From assembly GCA_028279985.1 (NCBI GenBank), contig JANQMR010000027.1, positions 1 to 48,841 on the forward strand: 48,841 nt of DNA, written 5' to 3'. The first letter of the stretch is position 1. Each line of letters starts with the position of its first letter. The position numbers and the translations under genes were made by a program. The notes under the pieces were generated by a model. The model saw only the letters and a list, made by a program, of their open reading frames with translations. It was not told the DNA's origin and searched no databases. This document shows, in pieces, positions 36,089 to 44,850 of the stretch. The DNA is from Woeseiaceae bacterium (GTDB taxonomy: Bacteria; Pseudomonadota; Gammaproteobacteria; Steroidobacterales; Woeseiaceae).

Positions 36089-38953
36089 TCAAGTCTGTTT
36101 GGTTGCACGGGGCTTGGCGGATTTCGAAGCCTTTACCTCGATACCGAGGGCAGCCTCGACCAGCGCCTGCTGTTGTTGCAGGTGGATCTTGAAAATGCCC
36201 GACGCGGGTGCCGCCGCGCTCGGCCGGCCGGCGTAATAAAGCTGCTGGTGATCTCCCAGCGGCTCCTGCAAACGGTGCCGGATCTGGTACCAGGCGCCCT
36301 GGTTTTGCGGCTCCTCCTGGCACCAGACGATGTCCTCGACACCGGCGTACCGTTCGATCTGGCGCGCGTATTCGGCGATCGGGAACGGGTAGAGTTGCTC
36401 GATGCGCACGATGGCGATGTCGTCGATGCGATGCACCTGCCGCGCCTCCAGCAAATCGTAATAAACCTTGCCGCTGCAGAACACGACCCGTCGGGTATCC
36501 GCCGGCTCGATCGGCTCCGCTTCGGGGATGATCAGCTCGAACTCGCCCGCCGACAACAGTTCCAGCGGCGACGTGGAGAGCTTATGCCGGAGCAGGCTCT
36601 TCGGCGTCATGACGATCAGGGGCTTTCTGAACGAGCGCAGCATTTGCCGACGTAACATATGAAACATCTGCGCCGGCGTCGACGGGACGCAGACCTGGAT
36701 ATTATGCTCGGCGCAAAGCTGCAGGAAGCGCTCCAATCGCGCCGAGGAATGCTCGGGGCCCTGGCCTTCGTAGCCATGCGGCAAAAACAGGGTAATACCG
36801 CACATCCTGCCCCATTTGGCCTCTCCGGAGCTGATGAACTGGTCGATCACAACCTGTGCGCCGTTCGCGAAGTCGCCGAACTGGCCTTCCCAGATGCAAA
36901 GCGTGTTGGGCTCGGTGGTCGCATAGCCGTACTCGAAACCGAGCACGGCTTCCTCCGACAACAGCGAATCGATCACCCGAAACGCATTGGGCCGGTCAAC
37001 CAAATAGCGCAACGGCGTGTATTCGCGATTATTGACCTGGTTGTGCAACACGGCATGACGATGAAAGAAGGTGCCGCGACCGCTGTCCTGGCCGACCAGC
37101 CTGACCTCGTAGCCGTCGTCGATCAGCGAGGCATAGGCCAAGGTCTCGGCAAAGCCCCAGTCGACGTCGATTTCGCCCCGGGACATGCGCCTGCGCTCGT
37201 CGATGATGCGCTGCACGCGGCCGTGCAGCTTCATGTCGGGCGGCACGGTGGTGACGAATTCGCCCAGGCGATCGGCTCGTTTCGGGCTGATGGTCGTATC
37301 GACCGGGTCGTCCCAGTGTGTATCGTTGAACGGCGACCAGTCCACGGTGAACTCGTTGCCGATCATACCCAGCGAGGACTTGGGCACCGGCTCGCCGCGG
37401 TCCAGCCGGTCACGGTATTGGTCCTGCATCACGGTGACGTCGGCCGCCGTGATGAGGCCGCGCGCGATCAGCGCATCCGCATATATCTGGCGCGCGGGCG
37501 GATGGTGCTTGATGCGGCCGTACATGATCGGCTGGGTCGCCGCCGGCTCATCGGCTTCGTTGTGACCGTGGCGCCGGTAACACACCAGGTCGATGACGAC
37601 GTCCTTTTTGAACCGCTGCCGGTATTCGAGCGCCAGCCGCGTAACGAAGATCACCGCCTCCGGGTCGTCGCCATTGACATGGAACACCGGCGCTTCGATC
37701 ATTTTCGCGACATCGCTGCAATAAGGCGTCGAGCGGGCGTCCGAGGGCCGGCTGGTCGTGAAGCCGATCTGATTGTTGACGACGATGTGCACCGTTCCGC
37801 CGGTCCGAAAACCGTTGGTCTGGGACATCTGGAAGGTCTCGGTGACGACCCCCTGGCCGGAAAACGCCGCATCGCCGTGTATCAGGACCGGCAGCACCTC
37901 CTGGCGTTCGTCGTCGCCGCGCCGCTGCTGCCGGGCCCTGACCGAACCCTCGACAACGGGGTTGACGATCTCCAGGTGGGACGGGTTGAAGGCCAGCGCC
38001 AGATGCACGTTGCCGCCGGCGGTCTCCATGTCGGCCGAGAAACCCTTGTGATACTTGACGTCGCCGGAACCCTTGAGCTCGTCGAGGTCGTACTTGCCCT
38101 CGAACTCCTCGAATAGTTCCTCGGGCGACTTCCCTAAGATGTTGACCAGCACGTTGATGCGGCCGCGGTGCGCCATGCCGATGACGATCTCGCGGACGCC
38201 GGCCTCGCCGCCGCGCTGGATCAGGTCGTCGATCATCGGGATCAGGCTCTCCCCGCCTTCCAGCGAAAAGCGTTTTTGCCCGACGTATCGCGTATGCAGG
38301 TAACGCTCCATGCCTTCGGCGGCGGTCAGTTGCTCGAGTATCGCCTTACGTCCGTCGTCGGCTAGCCAATCGGACACAATGCCCTGTTCGAACCGCTTGC
38401 GCAGCCACAGGCGCTCGCGCGCACGGGACATGTGCGCGACCTCGGCCGTGACCTTGCCGCAATAGATCTTCTTGAGCAGGCCCAGGATGTCCCGGAGTCG
38501 CATGCGGGTATTGCCGGTCCCGGCAAGCCCGCCGGTATAGAACTCGCTGTCCATGTCGGCTTCGCTCAAACCCAGGTAGTCGAGCTTGAGCACCCCCGGC
38601 ATCTGCCGGTCCATCAGGCCCAGCGGGTCTATGTCGGCGATTTGGTGACCGCGCAGGCTGTAAACCTGGATCAGGCGTGAAACGGCCGCCTGTTTTTGCG
38701 CCGACGACGTGCCTCGGCCCGCCGCGCGCTTGAGCCGCCTGCGGCCCCGGCGCGCAGCGTCCAGCAGGTCGGCGCGAATCGCTGAATGAGTGACCTCGGT
38801 GTCGGCGTCCCCCAGCGATTCGAAATAACCGCGCCACGCCGGCGGAACCGAATCGGGGGCTTCGAGAAACCGTTCGTAAAGCGCCTCGATGGCGCCGGCA
38901 TTGCCGCCGAACAGGGGTGAAGAGGCGTACTGCTCCTTGAGTGTATCGCTCAT
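36089..38953 (-). CDS. sucA: 2-oxoglutarate dehydrogenase E1
   Basis: ThDP-dependent decarboxylase that starts the oxoglutarate dehydrogenase reaction. The 954-residue protein has the N-terminal E2-contact region ([20 protein letters not shown]), [19 protein letters not shown], the ThDP region [37 protein letters not shown], and the C-terminal YQIRHRL. ATG 38953 lacks a Shine-Dalgarno. A tiny upstream frame (ATG at 38969, five codons) ends with its TGA overlapping the sucA ATG, which could couple translation. First gene of sucA-sucB-lpdA. Confidence 0.97.
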   Translation of the reverse strand: MSDTLKEQYASSPLFGGNAGAIEALYERFLEAPDSVPPAWRGYFESLGDADTEVTHSAIRADLLDAARRGRRRLKRAAGRGTSSAQKQAAVSRLIQVYSLRGHQIADIDPLGLMDRQMPGVLKLDYLGLSEADMDSEFYTGGLAGTGNTRMRLRDILGLLKKIYCGKVTAEVAHMSRARERLWLRKRFEQGIVSDWLADDGRKAILEQLTAAEGMERYLHTRYVGQKRFSLEGGESLIPMIDDLIQRGGEAGVREIVIGMAHRGRINVLVNILGKSPEELFEEFEGKYDLDELKGSGDVKYHKGFSADMETAGGNVHLALAFNPSHLEIVNPVVEGSVRARQQRRGDDERQEVLPVLIHGDAAFSGQGVVTETFQMSQTNGFRTGGTVHIVVNNQIGFTTSRPSDARSTPYCSDVAKMIEAPVFHVNGDDPEAVIFVTRLALEYRQRFKKDVVIDLVCYRRHGHNEADEPAATQPIMYGRIKHHPPARQIYADALIARGLITAADVTVMQDQYRDRLDRGEPVPKSSLGMIGNEFTVDWSPFNDTHWDDPVDTTISPKRADRLGEFVTTVPPDMKLHGRVQRIIDERRRMSRGEIDVDWGFAETLAYASLIDDGYEVRLVGQDSGRGTFFHRHAVLHNQVNNREYTPLRYLVDRPNAFRVIDSLLSEEAVLGFEYGYATTEPNTLCIWEGQFGDFANGAQVVIDQFISSGEAKWGRMCGITLFLPHGYEGQGPEHSSARLERFLQLCAEHNIQVCVPSTPAQMFHMLRRQMLRSFRKPLIVMTPKSLLRHKLSTSPLELLSAGEFELIIPEAEPIEPADTRRVVFCSGKVYYDLLEARQVHRIDDIAIVRIEQLYPFPIAEYARQIERYAGVEDIVWCQEEPQNQGAWYQIRHRLQEPLGDHQQLYYAGRPSAAAPASGIFKIHLQQQQALVEAALGIEVKASKSAKPRATKQT

Positions 38954-39068
38954 GACAGGAGGTTCATGACGGAGGAAACCGGGGAGGCTGGGGCCCTTAC
39001 TGGAATGACTGCTGCCCGAAGGCTGCCAAGTGTAGCCTAAGCCTCTGGTCTAAGGAACAGAATCTGCG

Positions 39069-39644
39069 TCACAAAACGTTGAAAAGGCTGACCAGTTGGT
39101 AACAGACCAGGCAACAGTAGCCGGTGAAGAAAACCGTCAGGAAAAGGCCGGTTCTCAGCCGGTTCAAAAACCGCGTTTTGGCAAGGAACACCAGCGTCAG
39201 AATGCCGGCACCCGTCAAGAACATCTTGCTGCTGGAAAACCAGCCGGTCCCGAGCTCCAGCATATTGGCCATCACCGGGTTGGCCTCGACCATCCCCTGC
39301 TCGATGAGCCTCAGGGTCAGGAAGGCGTCGGTCGAGCTCAGGATCATCGTGCCGACGGCCAGGAAAAAGAGCCAGGGATGATGCCAGTCCAGGAAGACCA
39401 GCTCGCCCTCCGCCGACCGCCGGCTGCCGCGCCTGCGCGAACGGATGAATCCGTACGCAACGGTGCGCCAGGTGAAGGCACGACGGTCCGCGGCCGATCG
39501 GCGTTCGACGACCGCCAGGTCGGTAAACGCATACTCGAGCCCGGAATCGCCGGCATGGTATCGCTCGTTTTGTTTCGCTCGCTGCATCGCTATTTGCCCG
39601 CTCTTTGTTATCTCGTCCGATCGAATCTCGACGGTGCTCGTCAC
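39069..39644 (-). CDS. DUF5658-like membrane protein
   Basis: A 191-residue protein: a charged cytosolic N-terminal half (RRSAADRRAF, RSRRRGSRRSAEG), then about three membrane segments. HPWLFFLAVGTMILSSTDAFLTLRLIEQGMVEANP, read in parts, has the S-x-x-D-A-x-x-T-L and E-x-N-P pattern of DUF5658, recalled from memory. The start may be GTG 39644 or ATG 39590; neither has a strong ribosome-binding site. It follows the cytochrome gene by 31 bp. Function unknown. Confidence 0.72.
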   Translation of the reverse strand: MTSTVEIRSDEITKSGQIAMQRAKQNERYHAGDSGLEYAFTDLAVVERRSAADRRAFTWRTVAYGFIRSRRRGSRRSAEGELVFLDWHHPWLFFLAVGTMILSSTDAFLTLRLIEQGMVEANPVMANMLELGTGWFSSSKMFLTGAGILTLVFLAKTRFLNRLRTGLFLTVFFTGYCCLVCYQLVSLFNVL

Positions 39645-39675
39645 CGCGCTTTCGCCATGGCCCGTCCGACTTCAA

Positions 39676-40176
39676 TCACTCCGCGGTCACCTCCAGCAGG
39701 TAGGCAATCAATGCTTCCCGGTCCCCGGCGTCCGGGACGCCGGCAAAGATCATACGGTTTCCCGGCAGAAAACGTGCCGGCTCACGAAGCCAGGCGTCGA
39801 GGGCGCGCGGTGTCCAGACGAAATCGGCCTCGCGGATGGCAGACGAATAATCGAAACCCTCGACGGCGCCCACCTCGCGCCCGAAAAAACCGTGCAGGGC
39901 GGGACCAAGCATGTTCCGGCCGCCGGATTCGAGGCTATGGCAGGCGAGACACATCTGCGCCTGTCTTTCGCCCCGGCTTGAATCGGCGTCGGCGTAAGGC
40001 GGCTGCGCAAGATAGGCGGAGTTCGCCAGGACCTGCTGCTCACCGAGGGTCGCCGCTGTGAGCAGCGGGGCCGACGCCGGCCCGGGTGTCTCATCGCCGG
40101 CCCCGTCACCCGCGCCGCCGCAGGCAACCAGAACGACGGTCAGCAACAACATGTAACAACGGCGGATGTCTGTCAT
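39676..40176 (-). CDS. c-type cytochrome lipoprotein
   Basis: A 166-residue class I cytochrome c. The signal ends in LVVLVAC with C19 in a lipobox-like context, so the protein may be lipid-anchored. One haem site, C76-x-x-C79-H80 (MCLACHSLESGG), and an axial-ligand candidate M142 in PGNRMIFAGV follow the pattern of cytochrome c2/c550 types. GPALHGFFGREVG is also typical. AGGGGA is eight bases before the ATG. Likely an electron carrier in the periplasm or on the outer membrane. Confidence 0.88.
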   Translation of the reverse strand: MTDIRRCYMLLLTVVLVACGGAGDGAGDETPGPASAPLLTAATLGEQQVLANSAYLAQPPYADADSSRGERQAQMCLACHSLESGGRNMLGPALHGFFGREVGAVEGFDYSSAIREADFVWTPRALDAWLREPARFLPGNRMIFAGVPDAGDREALIAYLLEVTAE

Positions 40177-40623
40177 CCACGAATTCCCCTGGGCTCAATC
40201 GTTCCGCGAACTATAGGAGCAATTTGCGTACCAATCGACCCAGTTTGCTGATTTGCTACGCATTTGTTCAGGCGCCGCGCGCCCGGGCCCGGCGCAATTG
40301 TATAAGGTTCCGACAGTCGCGGCGTTCGCAGGCCCTGTCCCGCGTCCAGGGTGACCTCGGCCGCGTCAATATCCATCCGCCCGCTCGTGACTCGATTCTG
40401 GAGCGCTACGGCCAGCCTGCCAGGCAAGCCCCCGCTATCGGTCAGGGCCTTTCAACGCCGCCAGACGCGAAAAAACGCGGCGAATGGTTCAAGGAGTTCA
40501 CCGGACAGGACACTAGCCGGTAATCGAAACTGCGAAAACACCCGAATAACAACCGCTGACATCCCGTGACCACCGGAGTAGCGTCCCCTTATCTAGACGA
40601 CGTTATCTGGGTGAAGTTCAGAC
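40177..40623. other. 447-bp spacer with no supported gene
   Basis: The spacer separates the divergent cytochrome and CPBP genes. Open frames in it (the plus frame ending 40523, the plus frame 40351-40569, the minus frame 40173-40427) show no family I recognise and no good start signal. The last 40 codons of the frame ending at 40523 (with KKRGEWFKEFTGQ) look the most protein-like, so a decayed gene is possible. Near the CPBP end no Shine-Dalgarno is evident. Confidence 0.5.
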
Positions 40624-41439
40624 ATGCTGAAACCACCGCGCCTGTCTCCAAGCGCGTTTTTCGCCATCGTTCTGGTCCTCGTGTTCGCCCTGTTCGTCCA
40701 GGCGCTGCTGCAAGGACGGCTCACGGGGGCCGGCTACGACGCTGTCGCGGCCAAAGACTGGAGCGTATTCGCGACACCGGTGCTCGTCGCCGTCATGCTG
40801 TGGCCGGTGTGGCGACCGCGGGCCGGCTACCTGATCGGCCTGTTTCCGGCGCACGGCTTGACGGCAGGGTGCGTGTTCACCGCCGTTGCGATCGGCATTT
40901 CGCTGCGACTGGCCTGGTGGAGCCAACTCGTCGCCGGCATTGCGTTCGGGTGGACCGGCAGCGACGCCGGCCCGCCGCAGTTTTCGGCGCGCGTGGACTG
41001 TCCGGTTCCCGGCGCTCTCGCACGCGGCCTGATCGCCATGGCCGTGCTGGTGCCTCTGTCGGAAGAGCTCGTACATCGCGGGCTGATTCAAGCCGGCCTG
41101 CTGTATCGGGGCCGATGTTTCGCCGTCGCCGTGTCCGCATTGGTGTTTGCAGCCTTTCACGATCCTTCCGCCTACCCGCTCGCGTTTCTGTCGGGGATCG
41201 TGCTGGGTATCCTGTTCTTGCGATCGGGTGCGTTGTGGGCGCCGGTGATCGCGCATGCAAGCTACAACGCCGCCGCAATCGTAGACTGGCGCTGCCTGCA
41301 GGTCGTCTGGTATCCCGACCCCTCGGAACTGCCGCTGCCGGGGCTCGGCGCGGCGGCCGTATTGGCTTTGTCGATTTGCATAGCCGTGACGGTGCTGCTG
41401 CTCCGGCGCGTGTGCGAATCCAGACCAGTGCGGGTATGA
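40624..41439 (+). CDS. CPBP family intramembrane glutamic protease
   Basis: A 271-residue polytopic protein of the CPBP/Abi family (Rce1-like proteases; several members confer bacteriocin self-immunity or process peptides). The catalytic motifs are complete: E147-E148 and R152 in SEELVHRGL, H179 in FAAFHD, and H211 and N215 in APVIAHASYNAA, all within membrane segments. Residues 101-135 form an unusually polar loop. It converges on the small double-glycine peptide gene 85 bp downstream. Whether the two are linked in function is inference. Confidence 0.9.
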   Translation: MLKPPRLSPSAFFAIVLVLVFALFVQALLQGRLTGAGYDAVAAKDWSVFATPVLVAVMLWPVWRPRAGYLIGLFPAHGLTAGCVFTAVAIGISLRLAWWSQLVAGIAFGWTGSDAGPPQFSARVDCPVPGALARGLIAMAVLVPLSEELVHRGLIQAGLLYRGRCFAVAVSALVFAAFHDPSAYPLAFLSGIVLGILFLRSGALWAPVIAHASYNAAAIVDWRCLQVVWYPDPSELPLPGLGAAAVLALSICIAVTVLLLRRVCESRPVRV

Positions 41440-41452
41440 GCAGCGGGTATCA

Positions 41453-41485
41453 AGTGGCGATATAGGGGCGATACAGTGGCGATAT
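41453..41485. repeat. 11-bp tandem repeat after the CPBP gene (3 units)
   Basis: AGTGGCGATAT (41453-41463), AGGGGCGATAC (41464-41474) and AGTGGCGATAT (41475-41485). It lies between the CPBP stop and the hairpin that precedes the convergent peptide gene. Just before it GCGGGTAT occurs twice, 13 bp apart. Confidence 0.8.
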
Positions 41486-41489
41486 GAAA

Positions 41490-41515
41490 GGCCGGGCGCT
41501 CGAGGCAGCCCGGCC
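41490..41515 (-). terminator. probable intrinsic terminator of the peptide gene
   Basis: An 8-bp stem (GGCCGGGC with GCCCGGCC) and a 10-base loop, 9 bp beyond the peptide stop on the minus strand, followed there by TTTCAT. The T-run is short, so efficiency is uncertain; the hairpin could also serve the CPBP transcript. Confidence 0.55.
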
Positions 41516-41524
41516 CGCGGTGTG

Positions 41525-41716
41525 TCAAATCGCGTTCGCGACACGCTCGATGATATGCGACGTCACCTCGACCAGAGCTTCGTAGATGTTGATGAGGTCC
41601 TTACCCAGTGAACTCGTGTTCGTGATTCCACTGAATTCGTTGCCGCTGCTTTCGGCCGTGCAGACGCCGGTACCGCCGGCCACGAGCCGGATTTCTTCGC
41701 CAGTCAGATTTCGCAT
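41525..41716 (-). CDS. putative double-glycine-leader peptide (bacteriocin/microcin-like)
   Basis: A 63-residue peptide beginning MRNLTGEEIRLVAGG, which fits the double-glycine leader consensus of Gram-negative secreted peptides (M-R-x-L-[TS]-x-x-E-I-x-x-V-x-G-G) cut by C39 peptidase ABC transporters. The predicted core of 48 residues starts TGVCTAESSG, has one Cys, and ends in a probable amphipathic helix (DLINIYEALVEVTSHIIERV). The ribosome-binding site AAGGAG (41730-41725) is the strongest in the region, eight bases from the ATG. No C39 transporter or second peptide is in the window. Confidence 0.7.
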   Translation of the reverse strand: MRNLTGEEIRLVAGGTGVCTAESSGNEFSGITNTSSLGKDLINIYEALVEVTSHIIERVANAI

Positions 41717-41974
41717 GATTCAAACTCCTTTTTGATCATTCAGGTAAAGCGCTTCCTGCGCAGCTTCAAGTTATTCGATACCGCCGAAGACTGCGGCCCC
41801 AATAACTCCGGCGAGCGTCCGGATTCTATGCTTCGAGCCGCCAAAACCCGGTTATCGGCGCACGCTAGCCTGTGATGTGCCGCACAGATGAGCAGACGGC
41901 CCGGCGCCGGTCATAACCGCACCGGCGATGCTCACACATTCCGCCAAGCGACTCCTCCGCTTCGGCCGAAACCG

Positions 41975-41980
41975 TATAAT
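41975..41980 (+). promoter_or_regulatory. consensus -10 upstream of arfB
   Basis: A perfect TATAAT, 34 bp before the arfB ATG. The -35 position (CTCCTC) is poor. The rest of the 298-bp spacer from 41717 to 42014 shows no gene; its left part is the leader region of the minus-strand peptide gene. Confidence 0.45.
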
Positions 41981-42014
41981 CCCTGCCTGGAACGATGGCC
42001 TTGGCGCGGAGATC

Positions 42015-42443
42015 ATGCCGGATGTTCTCCAAATCAGCGAAACGATCGCGATTCCGCTGGCGGATATCGAGCTGACCGCAATCCGCGCGCAGGGGCCGGG
42101 CGGACAGAACGTCAACAAGGTCGCGACCGCGATTCACCTGCGCTTCGACATCGAAGCCTGTGCGGCCTTGCCCGAGCCGGTCCGGCAGCGCCTCCTGGCA
42201 TTCGAGGACCGGCGTATCAGCGCCGGCGGTGTCATCCACATCAAGTCGCAGCGGCATCGCAGCCAGGCCCGCAACAGGCAGGCGGCGCTGGAACGCCTGC
42301 GGGCGCTGATTGCCGACCATCTGGCGGAACCAGCGCCACGAGTTCGAACCCGAGTGCCGGAGGCCGCCGAACGCCGGCGTCTGGAAAACAAGCGCCGCCG
42401 CGGCACGCTCAAGAAGTCGCGCGGACCGGTAGGCGACGACTGA
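42015..42443 (+). CDS. arfB: alternative ribosome-rescue factor ArfB
   Basis: Codon-independent peptidyl-tRNA hydrolase that frees stalled ribosomes. The 142-residue protein (140 in E. coli) has the release-factor motif GGQ at residues 29-31 in AQGPGGQNVNKVATAIHLRF, then GVIHIKSQRHRSQARNRQ, and the basic C-terminal tail (RRRLENKRRRGTLKKSRGP) that enters the empty mRNA channel. ATG 42015 has GGAG three bases upstream; the longer frame to 41928 adds unrelated residues. Confidence 0.96.
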   Translation: MPDVLQISETIAIPLADIELTAIRAQGPGGQNVNKVATAIHLRFDIEACAALPEPVRQRLLAFEDRRISAGGVIHIKSQRHRSQARNRQAALERLRALIADHLAEPAPRVRTRVPEAAERRRLENKRRRGTLKKSRGPVGDD

Positions 42444-42531
42444 GCGGCCGGCGGGACCGGACACGCCATCCGTGCCGAATCCGGCGGTCCGTTCCTGCCG
42501 AAGGGCGTTCCCCTGCGCCGTTAGAACACAA

Positions 42532-42561
42532 TTGCACCTTAAGCTCGAAGCCGAATAGAAT
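42532..42561 (+). promoter_or_regulatory. sigma70-type promoter at the start of the 42568 gene
   Basis: TTGCAC (42532-42537) and TAGAAT (42556-42561) are spaced by 18 bp. The expected start site falls on or within a base of the ATG at 42568, and no Shine-Dalgarno exists, so the message may be leaderless. Confidence 0.5.
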
Positions 42562-42567
42562 CCGCCG

Positions 42568-43422
42568 ATGCGAAGCCAGGGCAGAACGCTGTTTCAGGTA
42601 TTCAAGTACACCATATACGTCCTGCTCACCGTCAACATCGGCTTGTTCGGCGCCGAGGAATACAACGCCGCCAAGCTCCAGTTTCCCGACGGTATCGCCC
42701 CCGGCGACCTGATCGAGGCATTCGCCTCGACGATAGACACCGCTGCCTGGGTAGTACTGCTACTGCTGTTCGAGATCGAGACTTATGTGCTCGAAGACGA
42801 ACAATGCACGAAGCCTACGACGCTGTCACTGCATGCGGCCCGGGTGCTGTGTTACCTGGTAATCGTGTATGCCTTCTACGGCTACGCCGCCAACCTCGCG
42901 TTCACCCATGGGGTCACGGCCTTACCGGACGTGACGAGCCTGTGCGCGCTGGTGTCGGACGGATGGTCGGACAGATGGTCGTACGCGGTCGATCTCGACG
43001 AATACGTCGAGATTACGAGCGCCAACTGCGCGTCCCTGTCTGCGCAGGGCAGCTTCCTGCGCTTCGACACGATGCCGGCCGCGGTGGACCTGCCCGGCTT
43101 GGTGGACATCCAGAGGCTGGCCTGGACGGACGTCATCAACAGCGGCGTCTGGCTGCTGGTCGTGCTGCTGCTGGAAATCGACGTCCGTCTTCAGGAACGC
43201 AACCGTTATGAAGGCGCGGCGCTGATCGCCAGCCTCGCCATGAAAGTGCCGCTCTACCTCACGCTGTTCCTCGCCGCCGTGTACTGGGGCGTCAAAGGCG
43301 ATTTTGTCGATTTCTGGGACGCGTTCCTGTGGCTGGTCGCATTCGCCTTCATCGAAATGAACATTCTCGAATGGCGCAGGGAAGAACGGAGATTGCGGCG
43401 CGTCGAAGACGAGTTCGACTGA
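42568..43422 (+). CDS. unknown multi-pass membrane protein
   Basis: A 284-residue protein with about five membrane segments: FQVFKYTIYVLLTVNIGLF, TAAWVVLLLLFEIETYVL, VLCYLVIVYAFYGYAANLAF, VINSGVWLLVVLLLEIDV and LTLFLAAVYWGVKG/AFLWLVAFAFIEMN. A loop of about 80 residues with two cysteines (SLCALVSDG, ANCASLSAQG) lies between the third and fourth. LLLFEIET and LLLEIDV look like an internal duplication of the same half. The C-terminus is charged (EWRREERRLRRVEDEFD). I do not recognise a named family. Confidence 0.8.
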   Translation: MRSQGRTLFQVFKYTIYVLLTVNIGLFGAEEYNAAKLQFPDGIAPGDLIEAFASTIDTAAWVVLLLLFEIETYVLEDEQCTKPTTLSLHAARVLCYLVIVYAFYGYAANLAFTHGVTALPDVTSLCALVSDGWSDRWSYAVDLDEYVEITSANCASLSAQGSFLRFDTMPAAVDLPGLVDIQRLAWTDVINSGVWLLVVLLLEIDVRLQERNRYEGAALIASLAMKVPLYLTLFLAAVYWGVKGDFVDFWDAFLWLVAFAFIEMNILEWRREERRLRRVEDEFD

Positions 43423-43455
43423 ATACCGCCGTCGAGTCGCACGCGAACCATCTAC

Positions 43456-44100
43456 TCAGTCCAGCCCCAGGAGTTTGTGTGATTGCAGACTGAGCTTCCA
43501 CTGCGGATGCGCCAGGCAATAATCGATGCTCGCCCGGGTGTTGCGCGCAAGATCCGCGTCGTCGAGCGGCTGCAGGAAAAAATGCGCGAATTCGAGGCCG
43601 GCAAAACGTTCCGGCTGAGCCTCAGGCTCCTCTTGCGGATAGACGAGTTTCAACTCGTCTCCGGCCCGCTGCATCAAAGCCGCGTCCGCTTTCGGGCTGA
43701 CACAAAGCCAGTCGATGCCCGGCGGCGCCGCAATCGTGCCGTTCGTCTCGACGCCGATCTCGAATCCCCGGTCATGCAGGGCGTCGATCGCGGACCGGTC
43801 GAGTTGCAACAGGGGCTCGCCGCCGGTGCAAACGACGTATCGACGGCCGACAGTTCCGTCGGCCGGCCACCTGCCCGCCACCGCGCCGGCCAGTGCCGCG
43901 GCGGTCTCGAACTTGCCGCCGCCAGGCCCGTCGGTGCCGACGAATTCGGTGTCGCAAAAGCGGCAAACCGACGCGGCGCGATGCGACTCGCGGCCGGACC
44001 ACAGGTTGCAGCCGGCAAAGCGCAGGAACACGGCCGGGCGCCCGGTCTGGGCGCCCTCGCCCTGCAGGGTGTAATAGATCTCCTTCACCGTGTAGGTCAT
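43456..44100 (-). CDS. queE: 7-carboxy-7-deazaguanine synthase QueE
   Basis: Radical-SAM enzyme that makes the 7-deazaguanine ring for queuosine. The 214-residue protein has cluster cysteines C31, C46 and C49 in the spacing C-x14-C-x2-C (GCNLWSGRESHR then VCRFCDTEF), the expanded form found in proteobacterial QueE in place of Cx3Cx2C. VKEIYYTLQGEGAQTGRPAVFLR and VVCTGGEPLLQLD also fit. Its start overlaps queC by 4 bp. Confidence 0.96.
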   Translation of the reverse strand: MTYTVKEIYYTLQGEGAQTGRPAVFLRFAGCNLWSGRESHRAASVCRFCDTEFVGTDGPGGGKFETAAALAGAVAGRWPADGTVGRRYVVCTGGEPLLQLDRSAIDALHDRGFEIGVETNGTIAAPPGIDWLCVSPKADAALMQRAGDELKLVYPQEEPEAQPERFAGLEFAHFFLQPLDDADLARNTRASIDYCLAHPQWKLSLQSHKLLGLD

Positions 44101-44819
44101 GTGACGGCCAACAGCGGATCGTCGACGCCGGCTTCGGCGAATCCCCTTGCGCGCAGCTCACAGGCCGGACAGGTCCCGCAAGGCGGCCGCTTGCCGTTGT
44201 AACAACTGTGCGTCAGGGCCATGACGTCCAACGCACCGAGCGCCACGGCGAGTTCCACGGTCTGTTTCTTGGACAAGTGCATCAACGGCGTATGGATGGC
44301 TAGATCGCTTTCCATGCCGAGCCGGATCGCCTGTTGCAGCGCGGCGACGGTTTCGGCGCGACAATCCGGATAACCGCTGTAGTCGGTCTGCGCCACCCCC
44401 GTCACGAGGTGCCCGATGTTCCGTTGCCAGGCGAGCGCCGCAGCGAACGTCAGGAACACGAGATTGCGCCCAGGCACGAAGGTGTTGGGCAGACGGGTAT
44501 CGGCATCGACGTCGCCGACGCCCGTGGCCGTGGCCGTGTCGTCCGTCAGCGCGTTGCCGCCGAGCGTGGCGAAGGTGTCGATCGGCAAACGCACGTTGGA
44601 TACGCCGGCGGCCGCGGCGACCTTCGTTGCACATTCGAGCTCGAGGCGATGCCTTTGTCCGTAGTCGAACGTCACCGACGACACGCGATCGCGGCCGAAG
44701 CGGTCGATGGCCCAGTACAGACAGGTCGTCGAGTCCTGTCCGCCGGACAGGACAACCAGTGCCCTGTCGCGGGGCTCTCCGGCTTTCTCGGATCGGACTT
44801 TCTCGGATCGGACGTTCAC
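44097..44819 (-). CDS. queC: 7-cyano-7-deazaguanine synthase QueC
   Basis: Converts CDG to preQ0 with ATP and ammonia, the step after QueE. The 240-residue protein has the PP-loop VLSGGQDSTTC near residue 23 and a zinc site of four cysteines (CYNGKRPPCGTCPACELR). GTG 44819 has GAGGA upstream. The first ten residues are an exact duplication, VRSEKVRSEK, from a 15-bp tandem repeat; the family core starts at about residue 18. A 55-bp repeat array begins 32 bp upstream. Confidence 0.96.
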   Translation of the reverse strand: MNVRSEKVRSEKAGEPRDRALVVLSGGQDSTTCLYWAIDRFGRDRVSSVTFDYGQRHRLELECATKVAAAAGVSNVRLPIDTFATLGGNALTDDTATATGVGDVDADTRLPNTFVPGRNLVFLTFAAALAWQRNIGHLVTGVAQTDYSGYPDCRAETVAALQQAIRLGMESDLAIHTPLMHLSKKQTVELAVALGALDVMALTHSCYNGKRPPCGTCPACELRARGFAEAGVDDPLLAVT

Positions 44820-44850
44820 GGGTCGATTTCCTCGAACTCGCGGTTCGGCA

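Noticed and set aside
36659..38116. 485-codon plus-strand frame opposite sucA
   Set aside because: Antisense shadow of a certain gene with no family signal. The same holds for 16204-17448 opposite thrA and 32861-34822 opposite rarA/lpdA.
40351..40569. Small plus-strand frame before the CPBP gene
   Set aside because: No ribosome-binding site, no family resemblance, composition like random GC-rich sequence.
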